Assembly (NCBI RefSeq): GCF_900115625.1
Contig: NZ_FOXD01000010.1
Location: forward strand, 62,001 to 126,000
Direction of reading: 5' to 3'
Length of the DNA stretch: 64,000 bases
From: Salibacterium halotolerans
GTDB lineage: Bacteria; Bacillota; Bacilli; Bacillales; Marinococcaceae
Shown here: piece after piece, positions 50,334-58,808 of the stretch
How positions within the stretch are numbered: position 1 is the stretch's first letter
How the letters are laid out: every line of letters starts with the position of its first letter
Program-made: the position numbers and the translations under genes
Notes under the pieces: model-generated
Databases searched by the model: none
What the model was told of the DNA's origin: nothing
The model's input: only the letters and a program-made list of their open reading frames with translations

Positions 50334-51986
50334 TTAAGAGTAAGGAAGAAATGTTACAGATTTCTGTAAAAGATAACGAATTCTTTCTTTTTCCCTTTCA
50401 AGACGTACCGGTTTCCATCCAAGTTCCTTTGCCATGGCGCTGCTTACCGCTTCCAGTGTTTTCGTCACCTTTTTTGGCTGAAACAACAGATAACTCGTGC
50501 GCCGGTCATAAAAATCTTCCAGCGAAGCGGCCATTTCCTGCTTTACGGTATACATGGCTTCTGCCACCGTGTTTCGTATCACGGGGTCTTCATAGAAATG
50601 GTTCACAGACTCCATCTGCTGCAGCAGTGCACCGGCATTGGATCCGTAACGAAAGACAAATTCTTCGATTTCCTGCATGGACAGCTGCAGGTGATCATAC
50701 GTGCGGGCCAGACTGCTGCAATAGGCTGTTATATCCTCTGCCGATGCAAAATGTCCGCCGCTTAATGGAATACCGCTTGTGCGGGATGGCGATAGTTTAA
50801 GGTAATGGCGCTTTGCGGCATAATTCAGCACACGCTCGGCCATTTTACGGTAGCCGGTTAATTTCCCTCCGGCTATAGTGATCAGGCCTGAATCCGACTC
50901 GAAGATTTCGTCGTGCCGTGACAATTCCGAAGGTTCACTGTCGTCATAACCGATGAGAGGCCGTACACCAGCCCAGCTGGAAATGATGTCGTCCTTTGTG
51001 ATGGTCAGAGCCGGGAACATATCGTGCAGACAGCCGATTAAATAATCACACTCGGACTGATAAACATGAATGTCGTCCATATCATCGTAGTAAAGCGACT
51101 CCGTTGATCCGACATAGGTTGTATCTCCTTTTGGAATAACGGCAATCATCCGGCCGTTATGTTGAAAGTAAATCGAAGACTTTACCGGCAGCGTATCATA
51201 TGAAAAGACGAGGTGAATTCCTTTGGCATGAACCATATGCTTTCCGGAGACAGGTTCGTCTTTTTTCCGCACTTCATCCACCCACGGTCCCGCGGCATTA
51301 ACTACCATCGTTCCGGAGACTGTAAACGTTTCTCCCGTTAACTCATCTTTTACAGCGACACCGCTTATTTGATTATTATCATCGGATGTAAAATCATACA
51401 CTTCTGCATAATTCAACACGGCGGCATCCATCTCAGCAGCAGTCTTTGCCGTTTCCATCGTTAACCTGCTGTCATCGGTACGGTATTCAACATACTCTCC
51501 GCTGCCTTCGACTGTGTTTTTGTTGAATAACGGTTCTCTTTGAAAGGTCTGTTCTTTCGAATGCAGCTGGTGACGCTCTTCTTTTTTCACTCCAGCGAGC
51601 CGGTCATAGGCGGTAAGGCCGACTTTTAAGGTAAATGGATTGAATGATTCCCCCTGAATAAGCGGGAAAAGCATCTGAATAGGGTAAACAAGGTGCCTTG
51701 CATTCCGGTACACAATATCACGTTCTGTGCCGACTTCACGAACGATGGAAAATTCGTAATTTTTCAGGTACTTCAGCCCGCCGTGAATCAGCTTCCCGGA
51801 ACGGCTGCTTGTTCCAAAAGCAAAGTCTTTTCTTTCAATCAAAGCTGTCTTTAATCCCCTGGCGGCCGCATCCAAAGCAATACCGCTTCCCGTAATTCCT
51901 CCGCCGATTACGATCATGTCGAACGTCACTTCGGACATGAGCCGGCGCATACTGTCACGCTGCAGAGTAGAAAAAATATGACTCAA
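50334..51986 (-). CDS. glpD: FAD-dependent glycerol-3-phosphate dehydrogenase-like enzyme (GlpD family)
   Basis: The 550-aa GlpD-family flavoprotein has a dinucleotide-binding motif VIGGGITGSGIALDAAARG, GTSSRSGKLIHGGLKYL, YRTDDSRLTMET, SSWAGVRPLIG and LITIAGGKLTGYRKMAE. Classical GlpD feeds electrons from sn-glycerol-3-phosphate to quinone. Here no glpF, glpK or glpP is adjacent; instead it shares an operon with a polyol-type dehydrogenase and an operator with the PTS and Aco genes. A polyol-phosphate substrate, as for erythritol-phosphate dehydrogenase EryB of the same family, is a fair alternative. Start TTG 9 nt after AAGGAG. Confidence 0.87.
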   Translation of the reverse strand: MSHIFSTLQRDSMRRLMSEVTFDMIVIGGGITGSGIALDAAARGLKTALIERKDFAFGTSSRSGKLIHGGLKYLKNYEFSIVREVGTERDIVYRNARHLVYPIQMLFPLIQGESFNPFTLKVGLTAYDRLAGVKKEERHQLHSKEQTFQREPLFNKNTVEGSGEYVEYRTDDSRLTMETAKTAAEMDAAVLNYAEVYDFTSDDNNQISGVAVKDELTGETFTVSGTMVVNAAGPWVDEVRKKDEPVSGKHMVHAKGIHLVFSYDTLPVKSSIYFQHNGRMIAVIPKGDTTYVGSTESLYYDDMDDIHVYQSECDYLIGCLHDMFPALTITKDDIISSWAGVRPLIGYDDSEPSELSRHDEIFESDSGLITIAGGKLTGYRKMAERVLNYAAKRHYLKLSPSRTSGIPLSGGHFASAEDITAYCSSLARTYDHLQLSMQEIEEFVFRYGSNAGALLQQMESVNHFYEDPVIRNTVAEAMYTVKQEMAASLEDFYDRRTSYLLFQPKKVTKTLEAVSSAMAKELGWKPVRLEREKERIRYLLQKSVTFLPYS

Positions 51987-51999
51987 AGGCTCTCTCTCC

Positions 52000-52073
52000 T
52001 TTACAAAAGTTCTTTGTAACATCATTTGTAAATATGGTAGTATCAGCATAGCGCAAGAGACAGTATTCGTCAA
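52000..52073 (-). promoter_or_regulatory. Promoter and SorC-type operator 1 (glpD-adh unit)
   Basis: On the minus strand TTGACG (52073-52068) and TATGCT (52050-52045) are 17 bp apart. The inverted repeat TTTACAAAAGT...TTTGTAAA covers 52000-52032, just downstream of the predicted start point and touching the glpD ribosome site. Half-site spacing is identical to operators 2 and 3. Confidence 0.72.
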
Positions 52074-52198
52074 TAAAGGGCTTACATTTTGTAATATAAC
52101 GCTTAGGAAAATATGAAAACCGTTCCATAACTTAAAAATTTCCTGCTATCATGAACATAATCGTTTGTGATGACAATGGTTAAAAGGAGGCATGGCAG

Positions 52199-53146
52199 AT
52201 GGACTGGAAAGAGCGAAGACAAATGGTCCGAATAGCCAAACTGTATCATCTGGAGAACTGGACACAGACAGAGATAGCCAAAAAAGTAGAGCTGTCCCGT
52301 CCGGTTATTTCCAAGATTCTGCAGAAAGCTAAAGAAATAGGTATAGTGGAAATTTATATTAATGATGAAACACTTCATACGGTCAAACTTGAAAATGAAA
52401 TAGAAAAAAAGTACAACCTGACAGAAGCCATCGTTGCCTCTTCGGGAACTCATGGAGCGGAAGTGGTCAAACGACGAGTCGGACAGGCTGCTGCTTCCTA
52501 TGTTTCCAAAAAGATAGACTCGCTGAATAGAATAGGCATTTCCTGGGGAAAATCCATGCATGCGTTCATCGATGAATTTCCGGCCCGGACGGGAGAACAT
52601 GTACACCTGGTCCCTTTAATAGGCGGCATGGGGAGCAATGATGTTTATCTTCATTCCAATCACTTAACGTTTCATCTTGCGCAGAAGCTGAACACGACGT
52701 CTTCCTACCTTCACGCACCTGCCATGGTGGAAACAGAGGATTTAAAAGAGAGCTTGATGCAGTCCAGGGATATTTCAGAGGTGATAGAAGAAGGGAGGAC
52801 AGTCGATCTCGCAGTAGTAGGAGTCGGCATCCCATCGGAAAAGGCTACTATGGCGGAAATGGGATACTTCAGCCCGGAGGATATTCAGTCATTAAGAGCG
52901 GGCAAGGCCATCGGAGATATGAACTCTCAGTTTTACAATAAAGATGGTGCTGAAATTGTGCATACGGTGAACAATCGAACCATTGCATTAACATTGGATG
53001 ATCTGCAGCAGATTCCGGAAGTGCTGGCGGTCACAGATGGTGTCGAAAAAGTGGAAAGCCTGCATGCAGCATTGAAAAGCGGCTGCATTGATGTGCTGGT
53101 AACAGATGATGACATGGCGGGAAGGCTGCTGGAGCAGACATTCTGA
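52199..53146 (+). CDS. SorC-family transcriptional regulator 1
   Basis: The 315-aa regulator has an N-terminal helix-turn-helix (ENWTQTEIAKKVELSRPVIS, about residues 20-45) and a SorC/DeoR-type sugar-phosphate-binding domain (GISWGKSMHAFI, VPLIGGMGSNDVYLHSNHLT, VDLAVVGVGIP, VLVTDDDMAGRLL). Family members are usually inactivated or activated by a phosphorylated sugar. It lies between two operator-bearing promoters, divergent from glpD and just before the PTS genes. The operators at 52000, 53203 and 55404 are the obvious targets for it or its paralogue at 60263. AAAGGAGG precedes the ATG. Confidence 0.9.
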   Translation: MDWKERRQMVRIAKLYHLENWTQTEIAKKVELSRPVISKILQKAKEIGIVEIYINDETLHTVKLENEIEKKYNLTEAIVASSGTHGAEVVKRRVGQAAASYVSKKIDSLNRIGISWGKSMHAFIDEFPARTGEHVHLVPLIGGMGSNDVYLHSNHLTFHLAQKLNTTSSYLHAPAMVETEDLKESLMQSRDISEVIEEGRTVDLAVVGVGIPSEKATMAEMGYFSPEDIQSLRAGKAIGDMNSQFYNKDGAEIVHTVNNRTIALTLDDLQQIPEVLAVTDGVEKVESLHAALKSGCIDVLVTDDDMAGRLLEQTF

Positions 53147-53174
53147 CCAGAGACGAACGAACTCAAAAGAAAGG

Positions 53175-53239
53175 TTGACAAAACTTTGAAAGCGTTTTAT
53201 TATTTTTACAAAAGTTAATACAGTATACATTTGTAAAAA
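53175..53239 (+). promoter_or_regulatory. Promoter, cre box and SorC-type operator 2 (PTS unit)
   Basis: TTGACA (53175-53180) and TATTAT (53198-53203) are 17 bp apart. TGAAAGCGTTTTAT at 53187-53200 in the spacer matches the CcpA cre consensus at 12 of 14 positions. The operator TTTTTACAAA...TTTGTAAAAA spans 53203-53239, starting at the last -10 base. Confidence 0.82.
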
Positions 53240-53249
53240 GGAGGGAGAA

Positions 53250-53654
53250 ATGATGTGGGGAACATTTTTTGTAGTATTTGCTGCCATCTGGGCATTGCAA
53301 TTCGTACTGACCCACCTGCAGGTGAAACATTACCAGGGGAAAATCAAAGAGATGACCCGGAAACACCAGGGCTATCTTGGAACGGGCTACTTTAAAAAAA
53401 GATTCGGAAATGGTGCGGTGATGCTGGTCGTCTGTGATGAAGAAACCAATATCAAGGAAGCCAAAGTGATGCAGGGATTAACCGTTTTTGCAAGGTTTAA
53501 AACTGTGAAAAAATTAATTGGTATGACACTGGAGGAAACAAGAGACCTTGATACGTTGACCGTAAAAGAAAGCAGTGCGCTCGCAGGTGCTGCTGACATG
53601 ATTGAGAAAGAAATAAATAAGAAAAGAGAGGGGAATGAAGCATGGATTTCTTGA
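53250..53654 (+). CDS. gutM: Glucitol operon activator GutM/SrlM-like protein
   Basis: The 134-aa protein has an N-terminal membrane span (TFFVVFAAIWALQFVLTHLQ) and the GutM/SrlM domain (HQGYLGTGYFKKRFGNGAVM, VTKVMQGLTVFAR-like segment KVMQGLTVFARFKTVKKLIG). In enteric bacteria SrlM activates the glucitol operon by an unclear mechanism. First gene of the PTS unit. It overlaps the EIIC gene by 13 nt, so translation is coupled. Starts are ATG 53250 or 53253, behind AAGGAGGGAG. Confidence 0.88.
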   Translation: MMWGTFFVVFAAIWALQFVLTHLQVKHYQGKIKEMTRKHQGYLGTGYFKKRFGNGAVMLVVCDEETNIKEAKVMQGLTVFARFKTVKKLIGMTLEETRDLDTLTVKESSALAGAADMIEKEINKKREGNEAWIS

Positions 53655-54184
53655 TTACGCTTGCAGAAGGCTTTATCGGAATGTTTGAGGCCGGCGGCGA
53701 AACATTTACCGGCCTGGTAACTGATATCATCCCATTGTTAATTGTTTTAATTACAGCAGTCAATGCTGTTATCAAATTCGTCGGGGAAGAACGGGTGAAC
53801 CGTTTTGCCCAGAAATGTACGAAATACTTTATTCTCCGTTATACGATTTTTCCGTTTCTGGCTGTATTCTTTTTAACCAACCCGATGTGTTATACATTCG
53901 GCCGATTTCTACCGGAACGTCAGAAACCAGCCTTCTATGATTCAACCGTATCGTTTGTGCATCCGGTTACAGGACTCTTTCCCCACGCAAACGCGGCAGA
54001 ATTGTTTGTGTACACCGGAGTGGCGGCAGGTATTTCCGACATCGGCCTTTCCCAGGGTCCGCTCGCTTTAAGATTCCTTCTCGTCGGGATAGCCGTCATG
54101 CTTGTACGCGGTGTAGTGACAGAATTGATAACCAACTACATGATTAAAAATAACAAAAAGAAAGCCGAAGCAAACACGCAATAA
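53642..54184 (+). CDS. srlA: PTS glucitol/sorbitol-type EIIC component
   Basis: This 180-aa membrane protein matches SrlA/GutA: FLITLAEGFIGMFEAGGETF at the N-terminus, VTDIIPLLIVLITAVNAVIK, GRFLPERQKPAFYDSTVSFV, HPVTGLFPHANAAELFVYTG and a final span IAVMLVRGVVTELI. It forms the translocation channel with the EIIBC subunit encoded 44 nt downstream. Substrate specificity (sorbitol, another hexitol, pentitol or tetritol) cannot be read from sequence alone. It overlaps gutM. Confidence 0.92.
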   Translation: MDFLITLAEGFIGMFEAGGETFTGLVTDIIPLLIVLITAVNAVIKFVGEERVNRFAQKCTKYFILRYTIFPFLAVFFLTNPMCYTFGRFLPERQKPAFYDSTVSFVHPVTGLFPHANAAELFVYTGVAAGISDIGLSQGPLALRFLLVGIAVMLVRGVVTELITNYMIKNNKKKAEANTQ

Positions 54185-54228
54185 AACGCAGCAGGATCGA
54201 TCAACAAAAAATAGAGGAGGTTTAACCA

Positions 54229-55272
54229 ATGAGTGAATACAAAGCAGTAAAAGTACACAAAGGTTCCTCGGGCTGGGGCGGACCACTCGTTATCCAGCCG
54301 GATGATAACAAGAAATACGTCGTATCCGTCACCGGTGGAGGTATTCATCCTGTAGCCCGTGAAATTGCAGATCGTACCGGTGCGACAGCGGTGGATGGGT
54401 TTGAGCAGTCGGTAGAAAAAGAAGAAATGCTGTGTGCGGTTATCAACTGCGGCGGCACGGCCAGAAGTGGTGTGTATCCACGTATGGGGGTCTTGACCAT
54501 CAATGTCTTCAGTAATTCCCCGTCCGGTCCGTTGATGAAGTTCATCAAGGAAACGAACTTCGTTTCCGGTGTTGGAACCGGTAACATTGAAGATGCCGAT
54601 GGAGAACCCGTCGAAGAGAGCCTGGAAGAAGCCAATGAAGAGATAGAGGATCACGAAACGGCGGATGAAAAAACGCAGAAAGTTACGAAAGAAGAAGCGA
54701 AAGAGCAGGTGGCGGAACAGGGCTACAACAAAGAAAAAGGGAAAATACCCCAGTTAATTGATACCCTTGGAAACAAGATTGGAAATGTTGTCAGCATCTT
54801 TTTCCAGTCCGGACGGGAGACGGTTGATACTGTAATTAAGAATATTCTGCCATTTATGGCCTTTGTCAGTATGCTTATAGGTATTATCAATTATACAGGC
54901 ATCGGCGACTTAATCGCCAACTATGTTTCCCCGCTCGCGGGTTCCCTTACCGGTATGCTTATCCTGTCGCTTCTCGGCGCCATCCCCCTTATTTCACCGA
55001 TACTCGCACCAGGTGCGGTTATTGCTCAGGTGGTTGGTGTGCTTATCGGGGTGGAAATCGGGAATGGCAATATTCCACCGCAGATGGCGCTGCCTGCATT
55101 GTTTGCAATTAATCCGCAGGTAGGAATGGACTTTATTCCTGTCGGTTTGACTCTTGGTGAAGCCGAACCGGATACGGTGGAAGTCGGAATACCAGCCGTC
55201 CTTTTCTCCCGCCTGATTACAGGGCCGATCGCTGTCGTCATAGCTTATTTCGCAAGTTTTGGTCTTTACTAA
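54229..55272 (+). CDS. srlE: PTS glucitol/sorbitol-type EIIBC component
   Basis: The 347-aa SrlE-type protein starts with the EIIB domain, whose phosphorylated Cys74 lies in [19 protein letters not shown] long acidic linker (about residues 125-165, Glu/Asp/Lys-rich) leads to the EIIC-2 membrane domain ([38 protein letters not shown]-like [40 protein letters not shown]). It takes phosphate from EIIA (61226-61594), phosphorylates the imported polyol and completes the permease. Last gene of its unit, followed by a terminator. Confidence 0.93.
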   Translation: MSEYKAVKVHKGSSGWGGPLVIQPDDNKKYVVSVTGGGIHPVAREIADRTGATAVDGFEQSVEKEEMLCAVINCGGTARSGVYPRMGVLTINVFSNSPSGPLMKFIKETNFVSGVGTGNIEDADGEPVEESLEEANEEIEDHETADEKTQKVTKEEAKEQVAEQGYNKEKGKIPQLIDTLGNKIGNVVSIFFQSGRETVDTVIKNILPFMAFVSMLIGIINYTGIGDLIANYVSPLAGSLTGMLILSLLGAIPLISPILAPGAVIAQVVGVLIGVEIGNGNIPPQMALPALFAINPQVGMDFIPVGLTLGEAEPDTVEVGIPAVLFSRLITGPIAVVIAYFASFGLY

Positions 55273-55281
55273 ACGGGACGT

Positions 55282-55328
55282 CTTCCCTCTTTGTGAAGTG
55301 AAAGAGGGAGGATCTCCTTTCTTTTTTC
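55282..55328 (+). terminator. Intrinsic terminator of the PTS unit
   Basis: CCCTCTTT pairs with AAAGAGGG (55285-55308), followed after a few bases by a C/T-rich tract with six T. Confidence 0.6.
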
Positions 55329-55375
55329 TCTTTTTATGACATATGTTATTAACTAGAACAAAATCGAAAAACCAT

Positions 55376-55437
55376 TTGACATTAATAATATAGAAGGTTA
55401 CTATTTTTACAAAAGTAATAATAATGAACAAATGTAA
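55376..55437 (+). promoter_or_regulatory. Promoter and SorC-type operator 3 (Aco unit)
   Basis: TTGACA (55376-55381) and TACTAT (55399-55404) are 17 bp apart. The operator TTTTTACAAAAGT then, after 16 bp, TGTAA runs 55404-55437. It starts at the last -10 base exactly as at the PTS promoter. No cre box is visible. No sigma-54 -24/-12 element (the usual aco control) is seen. Confidence 0.78.
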
Positions 55438-55449
55438 CGGAGGTGCACT

Positions 55450-56433
55450 ATGCTGAAATCTGTAGAACTTCTCCCTGACAAGTCTAAAGATGAATTGACC
55501 CGAATGTTGAAGGAAAAGTGGACGATCCGCTATTTTGATGAAAAAGTGGACGAATTTTTTGCCAAAGGAATGATTCACGGGACGACACATCTTTGTGTCG
55601 GCCAGGAACCGACGGCGACCGGACCGTGCTCGGTGCTGCGGGACGAAGACAAAATTACAAGTACCCACCGCGGCCATGGTCACTGCATTGCCAAAGGAGC
55701 AGACATCAATCTGATGATGGCGGAACTCTTCGGACGCTCCACCGGCTACTGCAAAGGGAAAGGCGGATCGATGCATATTGCAGATGTCGAAAAAGGCAAT
55801 CTTGGTGCCAATGGGATTGTCGGAGGCGGTATTCCGCTTGCGACCGGTGCAGCATTGACATCCAAACTGAAAAACCAGGGCGATGTGATTCTCAGTTATT
55901 TCGGTGACGGCGCCGCCAATGAGGGAAGTTTTCATGAATCGCTGAACCTGGCCTCGATCTGGGGTCTTCCGGTTGTGTTCATCTGTGAAAACAACCAATA
56001 CGGCATGTCCGGTTCGGTGAAGGAAATGGTAAACATTGAGAATATTGCCGAACGAGCTTCTTCCTACGGCATCCCGGGAGTTGTGGTGGACGGCAACGAT
56101 CTCATCGAAATCATGAATGAAACCCATAAAGCGGTAAAGCATGCCAGAGAAGGCGGAGGCCCTGTGCTGATTGAAGCGAAAACGTACCGCTGGAAGGGAC
56201 ATTCGAAATCAGATGCCCGTAAGTACCGCACCCGCGAAGAAGAGCAGGCATGGAAAGATAAAGACGGTATTAAGCGGTTCCGGGATCTTCTAATAAGCGA
56301 AGAACTGCTGACAGAAGAAGAAGCGGAGAACTTACGAAAACAAGCAAAACAGGATGTAGAAGAGGCCGTCCAATACGCAGAAGAAAGTCCGGAGCCGGGA
56401 CTTGATACGCTGCTTGAAGATGTATACGCCTGA
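55450..56433 (+). CDS. acoA: 2-oxoacid/acetoin dehydrogenase E1 alpha subunit
   Basis: The 327-aa ThDP enzyme subunit resembles Aco[59 protein letters not shown] and the ThDP-Mg motif [12 protein letters not shown] ending in ENNQYG. With the beta subunit it decarboxylates or cleaves its substrate and transfers the acyl group to E2 lipoate. The short E1 alpha (about 325 aa, GHGHCIAKG motif) favours the acetoin-dehydrogenase type over pyruvate dehydrogenase. First gene of a 7.4-kb unit controlled by operator 3. Confidence 0.9.
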   Translation: MLKSVELLPDKSKDELTRMLKEKWTIRYFDEKVDEFFAKGMIHGTTHLCVGQEPTATGPCSVLRDEDKITSTHRGHGHCIAKGADINLMMAELFGRSTGYCKGKGGSMHIADVEKGNLGANGIVGGGIPLATGAALTSKLKNQGDVILSYFGDGAANEGSFHESLNLASIWGLPVVFICENNQYGMSGSVKEMVNIENIAERASSYGIPGVVVDGNDLIEIMNETHKAVKHAREGGGPVLIEAKTYRWKGHSKSDARKYRTREEEQAWKDKDGIKRFRDLLISEELLTEEEAENLRKQAKQDVEEAVQYAEESPEPGLDTLLEDVYA

Positions 56434-56461
56434 AAACGGAGCAGGAACAGGAGGGAAAACA

Positions 56462-57448
56462 ATGAGAGAGATAACGTATGTGGAAGCATTGCGGGAATGC
56501 ATGTCACAGGAAATGAGAGAAAATGAAAATGTATTTCTGATGGGAGAAGACATCGGCGTATATGGAGGTGCCTTTGGTGTTACCCGGGGGATGATTGAAG
56601 AGTTCGGCCCGGAGCGGGTCCGCAACACCCCTATCTCGGAAGCCGGCATTACCGGATCAGCGATAGGCTCGGCGCTGACCGGCATGCAGCCGATTGTTGA
56701 ACTTCAGTTTTCGGATTTTATTACGATCGCCATGGACCAGCTCGCCAACCAGGCGGCAAAACTGCGTTATATGTACGGAGGAAAAGGAAATGTGCCGATG
56801 GTTCTGCGTACCCCGGCTGGATCCGGTACAGGAGCAGCGGCTCAGCATTCACAGAGCCTGGAGGCATGGGTGGCGCATATTCCCGGTTTGAAAGTCGTAC
56901 AGCCTTCCACCGCTTATGACGCAAAGGGGCTGCTGAAAGCCGCAATCGATGATCCGAACCCGGTCATCTTTTACGAACACAAACTGCTGTATAAGACGAG
57001 CAGTGACGATGTCCCTGAAGATCCATACAGCATTCCGCTCGGTCAGGCGGATATCAAACGGGAAGGCACGGATGTCACGATTGTAGCCACATCGGTGATG
57101 GTCCACCGTGCGCTCGAGGCAGCGGAGAAACTTGCAGAAGAAGGGATCAACGTAGAGGTCATAGATCCCCGCTCGATTGTTCCGCTGGATGAAGAGACGA
57201 TCGTTCAGTCGGTGATCAAAACAAACCGCGTTGTTGTCGTCCATGAAGCGGTGAAACGCGGCGGATACGGTGGAGAAATAGCAAGTATGATTACAGAAAG
57301 CGAAGCGTTTGATTTTCTCGATGCACCGGTGAAGCGTCTTGGTGCCTCGCCGGTACCTGTTCCTTATAACCCGGAACTTGAAAAAGCGATGACGCCGCAG
57401 ACCGAAGATTTGATTCAGGCGTGCAGAGAAACCCTGCAGCGTGCGTAG
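56462..57448 (+). CDS. acoB: 2-oxoacid/acetoin dehydrogenase E1 beta subunit
   Basis: The 328-aa transketolase-like subunit shows [80 protein letters not shown] and the C-terminal [18 protein letters not shown] region. The start ATG at 56462 follows AGGAGGG; an upstream frame overlapping E1 alpha is not needed. It pairs with E1 alpha 28 nt upstream and lies 13 nt before E2. Confidence 0.92.
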   Translation: MREITYVEALRECMSQEMRENENVFLMGEDIGVYGGAFGVTRGMIEEFGPERVRNTPISEAGITGSAIGSALTGMQPIVELQFSDFITIAMDQLANQAAKLRYMYGGKGNVPMVLRTPAGSGTGAAAQHSQSLEAWVAHIPGLKVVQPSTAYDAKGLLKAAIDDPNPVIFYEHKLLYKTSSDDVPEDPYSIPLGQADIKREGTDVTIVATSVMVHRALEAAEKLAEEGINVEVIDPRSIVPLDEETIVQSVIKTNRVVVVHEAVKRGGYGGEIASMITESEAFDFLDAPVKRLGASPVPVPYNPELEKAMTPQTEDLIQACRETLQRA

Positions 57449-57461
57449 GAGGTGAAACCCT

Positions 57462-58796
57462 GTGGCAAAAGAAATATTTATGCCGAAGCTGAGCAGTACG
57501 ATGGAATCCGGCACGATTCTTCAATGGATAAAAAACGAGGGAGATCCTGTGGACATGGGAGAGCCGGTTTTTGAGGTGATGAGTGACAAAATCAACATCG
57601 AGGTGGAAGCCTACGAAGAAGGTTTTCTATTGAAAAAATACTATAACGTAGATGATGTTGTACCGGTCAATACCGTTGTCGGATATATCGGGGAAAAAGA
57701 CGAGGAAGTGCCGGACACTCCTCCCGGAAATACAGAGAATTCCGAATCCAAAGCAGAACCCGAACCTGACCAAAATGAAACAGTAGCAGATGACTCAAGT
57801 TCTTCGGTGACACAAATCGAACAGGGACAAATCCGTGCGACACCGGCGGCACGGCGCGTAGCAAAAGAGGAAGGAGCGGACCTGTCCGACATGACAGGCA
57901 GCGGTCCGAAACAGCGCATTCAGCAGCAGGATGTGCATGAATTCGTTCAGAATGCTCAGAAAACGCCAAAAGCAACACCGCTTGCCCGTAAATGGGCCGA
58001 GGAACAGAATGCTGATTTAAACACTGTAGAAGGATCAGGTCCTGGCGGCAAAATTTATACGAAAGATCTATCCGCGGCACAAAACGATACCGTTTCAGCC
58101 GAGCCGGACCGTATTCCGGTGAAAGGAATACGCAAAGTGGTTGCCGACCGCATGACAGAAAGCGCCGCTGCCGTTCCCCACGTTACGCTGTATTCAGACG
58201 TCGATATGACCGAACTGGTACGGATGCGGAGCAGACTGCAGGATAAAATCATAGAGCAGACCGGTGCTAAACTATCCTATACGGAAATTATGATGAAAGC
58301 GGCTGCCTCTGCACTCGAGCGCCACCCGTATATCAATGCTTCCCTGTCGCCCGATCAGCAGGAAATCCTGCTCCACCGGGACGTTAATCTGGGACTTGCG
58401 GTCGCGACGGAACAGGGACTGGTTGTTCCGGTTCTTCATCATGCGCAGCATAAAGGGCTGGTCGAGCTCGTTAAAGAGAGCAAACAACTCGCGGCTGATG
58501 CAAGAAATCAGCAGTTGAAGCCGCAGCAGATGCAGGGAGGAACGTTTACCATCAGTAATCTCGGAATGTATGCCGTGGACGGTTTCACTCCTATTATCAA
58601 TCAGCCGGAGGCCGCGATCCTCGGCGTTGGACAAATGAAGGAAACCCCGGTTGGGGAGAACGGCAGTGTCGTACTCCGGCCCATGACAACGTTCAGCTTA
58701 TCCTTTGACCACCGCGTTGTGGACGGAGCTCCTGCTGCTGCCTTTCTGACAGAATTAAAACAGCTGCTCGAAGATCCCTATGAATTGCTGATGTAA
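57462..58796 (+). CDS. acoC: Dihydrolipoamide acyltransferase E2 with two E3/E1-binding domains
   Basis: The 444-aa E2 has one lipoyl domain (about 1-80, lipoylated Lys43 in VMSDKINIEVEA) and an acidic linker. Two peripheral-subunit-binding domains follow in tandem (about 124-163, IRATPAARRVAKEEGADLSD; about 169-203, ATPLARKWAEEQNADLN). The catalytic domain has His417 and Asp421 in FDHRVVDG. Most Gram-positive E2 proteins have a single binding domain, so the duplication is unusual. It transfers the acyl group to CoA. Start GTG behind GGAGGTGA. Confidence 0.92.
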   Translation: MAKEIFMPKLSSTMESGTILQWIKNEGDPVDMGEPVFEVMSDKINIEVEAYEEGFLLKKYYNVDDVVPVNTVVGYIGEKDEEVPDTPPGNTENSESKAEPEPDQNETVADDSSSSVTQIEQGQIRATPAARRVAKEEGADLSDMTGSGPKQRIQQQDVHEFVQNAQKTPKATPLARKWAEEQNADLNTVEGSGPGGKIYTKDLSAAQNDTVSAEPDRIPVKGIRKVVADRMTESAAAVPHVTLYSDVDMTELVRMRSRLQDKIIEQTGAKLSYTEIMMKAAASALERHPYINASLSPDQQEILLHRDVNLGLAVATEQGLVVPVLHHAQHKGLVELVKESKQLAADARNQQLKPQQMQGGTFTISNLGMYAVDGFTPIINQPEAAILGVGQMKETPVGENGSVVLRPMTTFSLSFDHRVVDGAPAAAFLTELKQLLEDPYELLM

Positions 58797-58808
58797 GGAG
58801 GATACCGG

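Noticed and set aside
54994-56202. 402-aa minus-strand frame across srlE and acoA
   Set aside because: It spans a promoter, a terminator and two genes on the other strand, with no domain.
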